A DNA stretch of 47,627 nt, taken from NCBI GenBank assembly GCA_025356765.1, contig JANXRO010000205.1, positions 1 through 47,627 on the forward strand. The letters run 5' to 3'. A program made the translations under genes and the position numbers. The notes under the pieces are model-generated. The model had not been told where the DNA came from. It was given only the letters and a program-made list of their open reading frames with translations, and did no database searches. This document shows positions 42,910-47,627 of the stretch, piece by piece. How positions within the stretch are numbered: position 1 is the stretch's first letter; the number at the start of each line of letters is the position of its first letter. This DNA is from Hyphomicrobiales bacterium (GTDB lineage: Bacteria; Pseudomonadota; Alphaproteobacteria; Rhizobiales; Aestuariivirgaceae).

Positions 42910-44133
42910 ATGAATTCTAACCCCCATATCGAGCCCCGCGTGATCGAACTGGTCCATCAGGCGATGGCGTTGGAAGGCGATCCTGCCCAACACCGTATTG
43001 TTTGTGCGATGTCTGGCGGCGTGGATTCATCTGTGGCGGCGGCTTTGTTGAAACTTGCTGGATATGATGTTGTGGGAATTACGCTGCAACTTTATGACCA
43101 TGGCGAGGCCATTAGGCGCAAAGGTGCTTGTTGTGCTGGTCAAGACATCCACGATGCCAGGCGGGTTGCTGCGGCACTGGATATTCCACATTATGTTTTG
43201 GATTTTGAATCGCGCTTTAAAGAAAGCGTCATTGATGATTTCGTTGAAGGCTATTTGCAGGGTGCAACTCCCATTCCGTGCGTGCGGTGCAATCAGACTG
43301 TGAAATTTGCTGATCTTTTGACGCGGTCGGCCGATCTCAATGCTTCTGCTATGGTAACGGGTCATTATGTGGAAAGCCGCCTTCGTGCCGAAACAACACA
43401 TCGCGATTTGTTCACACCCGCAGACATGGCGCGCGATCAAAGTTATTTTCTTTTTGCCACCACACAAAAGCAGTTGGATTATTTGCGCTTTCCTCTCGGT
43501 CTTTTGACCAAGCCTGAAATTCGCATCATTGCGGAGCAACTTGGATTGATCGTGGCTGACAAGCCCGACAGCCAAGACATTTGTTTTGTGCCAGAGGGAA
43601 ATTATGCTGATGTTATTTTGAAAATCAGGCCTGATGCGGCGCAAGCCGGAGAAATTGTCCATCTTGATGGGCGCATCTTGGGCCGCCACCAAGGTATCAT
43701 CCATTACACCATTGGCCAACGCAAAGGCCTTGGCATTGGGGGCGGTGAAGTTCTTTTCGTCATCAAGCTTGATGCAGCAAACAGCCAAGTGATTGTTGGG
43801 CCGCGAGAGGCATTAAAACAAAATGAGATTCTGATAGCAGATGTGAATTGGCTTGGCGCTTTGCCGATTTCACGAGAGCCACAAAAAATCTTTGCTCGCA
43901 TTCGGTCTACGCGCGCGCCCGTTGCGGCCAGCATTTGCCTTGAAAACGGTGATGTGGTTGTTGCAGTCGAGCACGGTGAATATGGAATCTCGCCCGGCCA
44001 AGCTTGTGTTTTTTACGAAGGCTTAGGTGCTGGTCAGCGTGTGTTGGGCGGCGGTTTCATAAAAATCGAAAAAACCGCTTTAGTGCGTGTGGCTTTTACC
44101 CGTTCGGCTGCCGCAGGTTCCGTTTCTGCTTGA
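42910..44133 (+). CDS. mnmA: tRNA-specific 2-thiouridylase MnmA
   Basis: A 407-residue enzyme that adds the 2-thio group to U34 of tRNA-Lys, -Glu and -Gln. The PP-loop SGGVDSS, the first catalytic Cys in IPCVRCNQTVKF, the second in DSQDICFVPEGNY and the tRNA-binding HYTIGQRKGLGIGG are present. ATG 42910 is used; GTG 42901 three codons earlier is also possible since AAGCCCATG is duplicated there and neither start has a clear ribosome site. It starts divergently from sciP and is followed by pmtA after about 45 bases. Confidence 0.95.
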   Translation: MNSNPHIEPRVIELVHQAMALEGDPAQHRIVCAMSGGVDSSVAAALLKLAGYDVVGITLQLYDHGEAIRRKGACCAGQDIHDARRVAAALDIPHYVLDFESRFKESVIDDFVEGYLQGATPIPCVRCNQTVKFADLLTRSADLNASAMVTGHYVESRLRAETTHRDLFTPADMARDQSYFLFATTQKQLDYLRFPLGLLTKPEIRIIAEQLGLIVADKPDSQDICFVPEGNYADVILKIRPDAAQAGEIVHLDGRILGRHQGIIHYTIGQRKGLGIGGGEVLFVIKLDAANSQVIVGPREALKQNEILIADVNWLGALPISREPQKIFARIRSTRAPVAASICLENGDVVVAVEHGEYGISPGQACVFYEGLGAGQRVLGGGFIKIEKTALVRVAFTRSAAAGSVSA

Positions 44134-44179
44134 TTTAGCGGCGCTTTGTAACCTAAGTGCGACATGAATTGGAGTGGAT

Positions 44180-44824
44180 ATGCAAAACCAAAGCCAGCTA
44201 GAGAAAATGGACGAAAACGACGTTCGCGCAGCTTATCGTCGCTGGGCACCTGTTTATGACGCAACATTTGGACGGCTGGTGAAGGCTGGAATGCGCCAAG
44301 CGACCAAACAGGCCAATAATTATTCAGGCAAATTGCTTGACGTTGGTGTTGGCACAGGTTTGGCGTTGCCACATTATGGGCCGCAACTCAGCGTTACGGG
44401 TGTTGATCTATCTGGCGAGATGCTCGAACGCGCCAAAACCCGCGTGAAAAAGGCGCGCAGTGCAAACATTGAAGCACTGCTTGAGATGGATGCTTCTCAT
44501 TTGAAGTTTGCTGACGAGACTTTTGATATTGTGATGGCAACTTATGTGCTGACCGTGGTGCCAGACCCTGTAAAAGTTGTGGAAGAGCTGGCCCGCGTGA
44601 CCAAGCCGGGCGGCACTGTTATTATTGTCAATCATTTCAGCGTTGAAAATGGGTTGCGCGGCGCCATTGAAAAAGGGTTTGCAAAACATGCAACGAAACT
44701 GGGGTGGCGGCCAGAATTTCCGCTTGATACGCTTCTGGTTTGCGAGAGGCTACGGTTGGTTTCCATCCGTCCTGTAAAGCCTTTGGGCTTTTTTACATTG
44801 CTTGAATTCAAACGTATGGCTTGA
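44180..44824 (+). CDS. pmtA: Phosphatidylethanolamine N-methyltransferase (PmtA-like)
   Basis: A 214-residue class I SAM methyltransferase. ATG 44180 is set by GGAG five bases upstream; a GTG at 44174 overlaps that site. The SAM motif is LLDVGVGTGLALPHYG, followed by VTGVDLSGEMLERA and a motif-IV-like MATYVLTVVPDP. The N-terminal AAYRRWAPVYDATFG and the C-terminal RPVKPLGFFTLLEF fit the bacterial PmtA (Rhodobacter/UbiE-like) type that makes phosphatidylcholine by three methylations of phosphatidylethanolamine at the membrane. The pcs gene directly downstream supports this; a different small-molecule methyltransferase is the alternative. Confidence 0.82.
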   Translation: MQNQSQLEKMDENDVRAAYRRWAPVYDATFGRLVKAGMRQATKQANNYSGKLLDVGVGTGLALPHYGPQLSVTGVDLSGEMLERAKTRVKKARSANIEALLEMDASHLKFADETFDIVMATYVLTVVPDPVKVVEELARVTKPGGTVIIVNHFSVENGLRGAIEKGFAKHATKLGWRPEFPLDTLLVCERLRLVSIRPVKPLGFFTLLEFKRMA

Positions 44825-44870
44825 TTGCGTCTAACCGCAAGCTTCCATATAGTGGAGGGCAGGAGAACCT

Positions 44871-45671
44871 ATGGCTAAGCTTCAATTAAAACCGAATATT
44901 GAACACGAATTAAAAAAAGGTATGGCTTGGTCGGTTCACGCCTTCACCACAAGTGGCATTGTTCTGGGATTTCTGGCGCTGGTTTCAGTTCTCAAAAATG
45001 ATGCCGTGGCGGCTTTCATGTGGCTGGGGCTTGCATTATTTGTTGATGGCGTTGACGGAACTTTAGCAAGACGCGCGCGCGTTTCTGAATATACCCCGAA
45101 TTTTGATGGCGCATCGCTGGATTTGGTGATCGACTTTTTTACTTATGTCGCTGTGCCAGCCTTAATGATTTATTGGTTTAATATGGTGCCTGCGCCTTTT
45201 CTTTTTTCAGCTTCAACTTGGAGTTTGATTTGCGCGGCGTTGATTATGGCAGTTTCCTGCTACACGTTTGCGAATGTTGGTATGAAGTCATTTGATTATT
45301 ATTTTGTAGGCTTTCCGGCGATTTGGAATGTGGTGGTGCTCTATTTCTATTTGTTCAACACGGGTTGGCTGGTCAATCTGATTACAATTTTGGCACTGAG
45401 TGTGTTGACGTTCGTGCCCATTAAATTTGTGCATCCATTGCGGGTAACGCTTTGGCGCAATATCACAATTCCCATGACAGTGCTGTGGGCGGCGTTGACT
45501 TTGAGTTTGGTGATCTCTGGCCGCAACCCTGATTATTCCGATTGGATTTATAAGATTCAATTGGGGCTATTTGCTTTGGCTTCGCTTTATTTTGCAGGCA
45601 TTTCCTTGTGGCGCACATTCGTGTTGGGCGATAAAGGCCAAGCTGAAGAAGAAGCCGCCGCCGAGGCTTGA
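44871..45671 (+). CDS. pcs: Phosphatidylcholine synthase
   Basis: A 266-residue integral membrane enzyme that makes phosphatidylcholine from CDP-diacylglycerol and choline. The CDP-alcohol phosphotransferase motif has the Pcs-specific form DG-x2-AR-x12-G-x3-D-x3-D, running from DGTLAR to GASLDLVID. About eight membrane helices follow, with NVGMKSFDYYFVGFPAIWN in the middle, typical of Pcs. A GGAG site precedes the ATG. It follows pmtA by 46 bases, so both routes to phosphatidylcholine are encoded together. Confidence 0.94.
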   Translation: MAKLQLKPNIEHELKKGMAWSVHAFTTSGIVLGFLALVSVLKNDAVAAFMWLGLALFVDGVDGTLARRARVSEYTPNFDGASLDLVIDFFTYVAVPALMIYWFNMVPAPFLFSASTWSLICAALIMAVSCYTFANVGMKSFDYYFVGFPAIWNVVVLYFYLFNTGWLVNLITILALSVLTFVPIKFVHPLRVTLWRNITIPMTVLWAALTLSLVISGRNPDYSDWIYKIQLGLFALASLYFAGISLWRTFVLGDKGQAEEEAAAEA

Positions 45672-45707
45672 CTTTCATTGCGTTTGGAAACTATACGCTT
45701 GCCACGT

Positions 45708-45784
45708 GGCGAGGTAGCTCAGTTGGTTAGAGCACGGGAATCATAATCCTGGGGTCGGGGGTTCAACTCCCTCTCTCGCCACCA
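45708..45784 (+). tRNA. tRNA-Met (CAT anticodon), elongator type
   Basis: A 77-base cloverleaf: acceptor stem GGCGAGG/TCTCGCC, D arm GCTC-AGTTGGTTA-GAGC, anticodon stem CGGGA/TCCTG with loop ATCATAA, TPsiC arm GGGGG-TTCAACT-CCCTC (one mismatch), and an encoded ACCA end. The acceptor stem closes with a normal G-C pair, so it is not the initiator; the Ile2 tRNA with lysidine would have a different stem. Confidence 0.95.
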
Positions 45785-45852
45785 ACTCCTTTCAAATCTT
45801 GCATCTGGGCGTGAAGGCATTCATTATCATTTTGTGATCATGGATTTTTATT

Positions 45853-46824
45853 ATGCTTGAAACAAATAGACATAACTTGCCAGCGCGCAATGCTGGAACG
45901 CCACTTACACTCGAGTGGTTTGAAAATGTTCAGGTGAACACTTCTGCCGCTGAACGGCGTGCGGCAAGCCTTGCCACGCGGCGCAGCGTGAAAAAAGAAT
46001 ATCAGGCGGCATGGTTGGTGAAGGCCTTGCAATGCATTGATCTGACAACGCTGTCTGGCGATGATACGGCCCAACGCGTGCATCGCCTGTGCGCCAAAGC
46101 CATGCGGCCTTTGCGTGATGATATTGTTGAAAAGCTGGGCTTGGCTGCAATGCCCCATGTGGGGGCAGTTTGTGTTTATGCATCCATGGTTCCCCATGCG
46201 GTAAAAGCGTTGCGTGGATCGGGCATTCCTGTTGCTTCCGTGGCCACTGGCTTTCCTTCTGGGTTAACGCCGCTTCCACTTCGGCTGGCAGAGATTAAAT
46301 ATGCCGTTGAAGAGGGTGCTGAAGAAATTGATATTGTTATTCATCGTGCTCAAGTTTTGGATCAAGATTGGTCTGCACTTTATGATGAGGTGAGCGCTAT
46401 GCGCGAAGCTTGTGGCGCTGCACATATGAAAGCAATTTTGGCCACGGGCGAATTGAAAACGTTGCGCAATGTTTATAAGGCCTCGATGGTTGCGATGCAG
46501 GCGGGTGCCGATTTTATCAAAACCTCGACTGGCAAAGAAGATGTGAATGCCACAATACCCGTAAGCCTTACGATGCTTCGTGCATTGCGCGATTATGGCG
46601 AACACACCGACCAGCAGATTGGCTTTAAGCCAGCGGGCGGTTTGAAGACTGCAAAGGATGCCATGAACTGGTTGATCCTTATGAAAGAGGAATTGGGCCG
46701 TCCTTGGTTGGAACCTGATTTATTTCGTATTGGCGCATCTTCTATGCTGGCCGATATTGAACGCCAGCTCGAATATTTTATCACGGGCCGTTATGCGGCT
46801 CTTTCGCATCACGCGCTTGCTTAA
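45853..46824 (+). CDS. deoC: Deoxyribose-phosphate aldolase
   Basis: A 323-residue aldolase that splits 2-deoxyribose 5-phosphate into glyceraldehyde 3-phosphate and acetaldehyde. The Schiff-base Lys is in GADFIKTSTGKED, and the second active-site Lys is in IGFKPAGGLKTA. The Asp region EEIDIVIHRAQVL is also present. It is the long DeoC form with about 60 extra N-terminal residues. The aldehyde dehydrogenase gene starts nine bases after its stop, a natural partner to oxidise acetaldehyde. Confidence 0.93.
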   Translation: MLETNRHNLPARNAGTPLTLEWFENVQVNTSAAERRAASLATRRSVKKEYQAAWLVKALQCIDLTTLSGDDTAQRVHRLCAKAMRPLRDDIVEKLGLAAMPHVGAVCVYASMVPHAVKALRGSGIPVASVATGFPSGLTPLPLRLAEIKYAVEEGAEEIDIVIHRAQVLDQDWSALYDEVSAMREACGAAHMKAILATGELKTLRNVYKASMVAMQAGADFIKTSTGKEDVNATIPVSLTMLRALRDYGEHTDQQIGFKPAGGLKTAKDAMNWLILMKEELGRPWLEPDLFRIGASSMLADIERQLEYFITGRYAALSHHALA

Positions 46825-46833
46825 GGAATTTAC

Positions 46834-47627
46834 ATGCCCACAGTTTCAGATGTTCTTAACACCATGGATTATGGCCCTTCGCCTGAAGCAAATGGCCATG
46901 TAAAAGATTGGCTTTCCAAACACGCTTCGGGGTTTGGCCATTATATTGGTGGAACTTTTGGTGCGCCTTCTGCCAAACGCATTGATGTGTTTAACCCTGC
47001 CAACGGCGAAGTTTTGGCCAGCGTTGCCAATGGTACGGCCAAGGATGTGGATGTGGCGGTGACTGCCGCCCGCAAGGCTTTTAAAACGTGGTCTAAACTT
47101 TCAGGTTTTGCGCGGGCCAAACATCTTTACGCTTTGGCGCGGCATATTCAAAAGCGCGAGCGGTTTCTTTCAGTTCTTGAAACTATGGACAATGGCAAAA
47201 CTATTCGTGAAAGCCGCGATATTGATATTCCATTGGTGGCAAGGCATTTTTATCATCACGCAGGCTGGGCGCAGTTGGTTGAAACTGAATTTGAAGGCTA
47301 TGGCCCGGTTGGTGTGTGTGGCCAAATTATCCCATGGAATTTTCCATTATTGATGCTGGCATGGAAAATTGCACCAGCCCTAGCGGCGGGCAATACAGTG
47401 GTGTTGAAACCTGCAGAATTTACGCCGCTGACAGCTTTGGCTTTTGCTGAGATTTGTTCAGAAGCGGGCTTGCCGCCCGGTGTTGTGAACATTGTCACAG
47501 GTGATGGTGAAACGGGTGCCGCGTTGGTTGCGCATAAAGATGTGAACAAGATTGCGTTCACAGGGTCTACCGAAGTGGGCAAATTGATACGCGCCCAGAC
47601 TGCGGGTTCAGGTAAAAAGCTTTCGCT
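46834..47627 (+). CDS. Aldehyde dehydrogenase, 5' part (runs off the window)
   Basis: The frame from ATG 46834 (AAGGAA just upstream) stays open to the window end, about 264 residues. It has the ALDH Rossmann features CGQIIPWNFPLLMLAWK, AGNTVVLKPAEFTPLTAL and the NAD-binding FTGSTEVGKLI; the catalytic Cys lies beyond the end. The N-terminus MPTVSDVLNTMDYGPSPEA resembles the roughly 790-residue tandem ALDH proteins found beside deoC in rhizobia, so the full protein may be longer than a usual 500-residue ALDH. The likely role is oxidation of acetaldehyde from deoxyribose breakdown. Confidence 0.88.
   Translation, partial: MPTVSDVLNTMDYGPSPEANGHVKDWLSKHASGFGHYIGGTFGAPSAKRIDVFNPANGEVLASVANGTAKDVDVAVTAARKAFKTWSKLSGFARAKHLYALARHIQKRERFLSVLETMDNGKTIRESRDIDIPLVARHFYHHAGWAQLVETEFEGYGPVGVCGQIIPWNFPLLMLAWKIAPALAAGNTVVLKPAEFTPLTALAFAEICSEAGLPPGVVNIVTGDGETGAALVAHKDVNKIAFTGSTEVGKLIRAQTAGSGKKLS

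Noticed and set aside
43027..43788. 253-residue open frame antisense to mnmA
   Set aside because: It lies wholly within the confident mnmA gene, has no recognisable domain and no start signal.

Overview
The window is chromosomal DNA from an alphaproteobacterium, most likely of the order Hyphomicrobiales (rhizobia and relatives). Four gene sets support this: the cell-cycle genes chpT, ctrA and sciP; an EipA (DUF1134) envelope protein; a glycogen operon in the rhizobial order glgP-glgB-glgC-glgA-pgm; and adjacent genes for both bacterial phosphatidylcholine routes (pmtA and pcs). No transposase, integrase, phage gene or CRISPR array was seen. Base composition looks even, so this reads as ordinary chromosome with a few unusual local systems.

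Layout. 1-2.2 kb: tail of a cation/proton antiporter, an NTF2-like secreted protein and an unrecognised exported protein. 2.3-6.1 kb: an Sfp-type phosphopantetheinyl transferase, divergent from a TRAP transporter (DctP-DctQ-DctM). 6.2-8.6 kb: a PAS-rich histidine kinase and its single-domain response regulator. 8.8-9.8 kb: a BASS-like permease. 10.0-14.3 kb: the most striking locus, four genes for an SGNH/DltD-like membrane protein, a DltB/AlgI-like MBOAT acyltransferase, a class II aaRS-like amino acid:[carrier protein] ligase and its carrier protein. Next is a REC-GGDEF-EAL protein. 16.4-28.7 kb: glycogen synthesis and breakdown on the minus strand, ending in a histidinol-dehydrogenase-like gene with altered metal ligands. 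28.8-32.2 kb: a coiled-coil membrane protein, eipA, cysQ and, divergently, chpT. 32.3-38.0 kb: a 1260-residue RTX repeat protein, convergent with a family C93 (BTLCP) cysteine peptidase, then a dihaem peroxidase behind a long palindrome. 38.2-42.8 kb: ctrA, a FliJ-like gene, a sulfotransferase-like/class IV aminotransferase pair, a B12 riboswitch with bluB, and sciP. 42.9-47.6 kb: mnmA, pmtA, pcs, tRNA-Met, deoC and the start of an aldehyde dehydrogenase.

How the genes may work together. The 10-14.3 kb locus has the same logic as the Gram-positive dlt system: activate an amino acid, load it on a carrier, pass it through an MBOAT and finish at the cell surface with an SGNH protein. The AMP-forming DltA is replaced by an aaRS-derived ligase, a class whose physiological role was, to my knowledge, unresolved. 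The carrier has a DSL serine, and a phosphopantetheinyl transferase that could activate it lies 7 kb upstream. A cell-cycle theme also runs through the window: chpT, ctrA and sciP are all present, a perfect TTAA-N7-TTAA CtrA box precedes the C93 peptidase gene, and three GANTC methylation sites lie within 25 bp between ctrA and the FliJ-like gene. These links are inferences from sequence and gene position.
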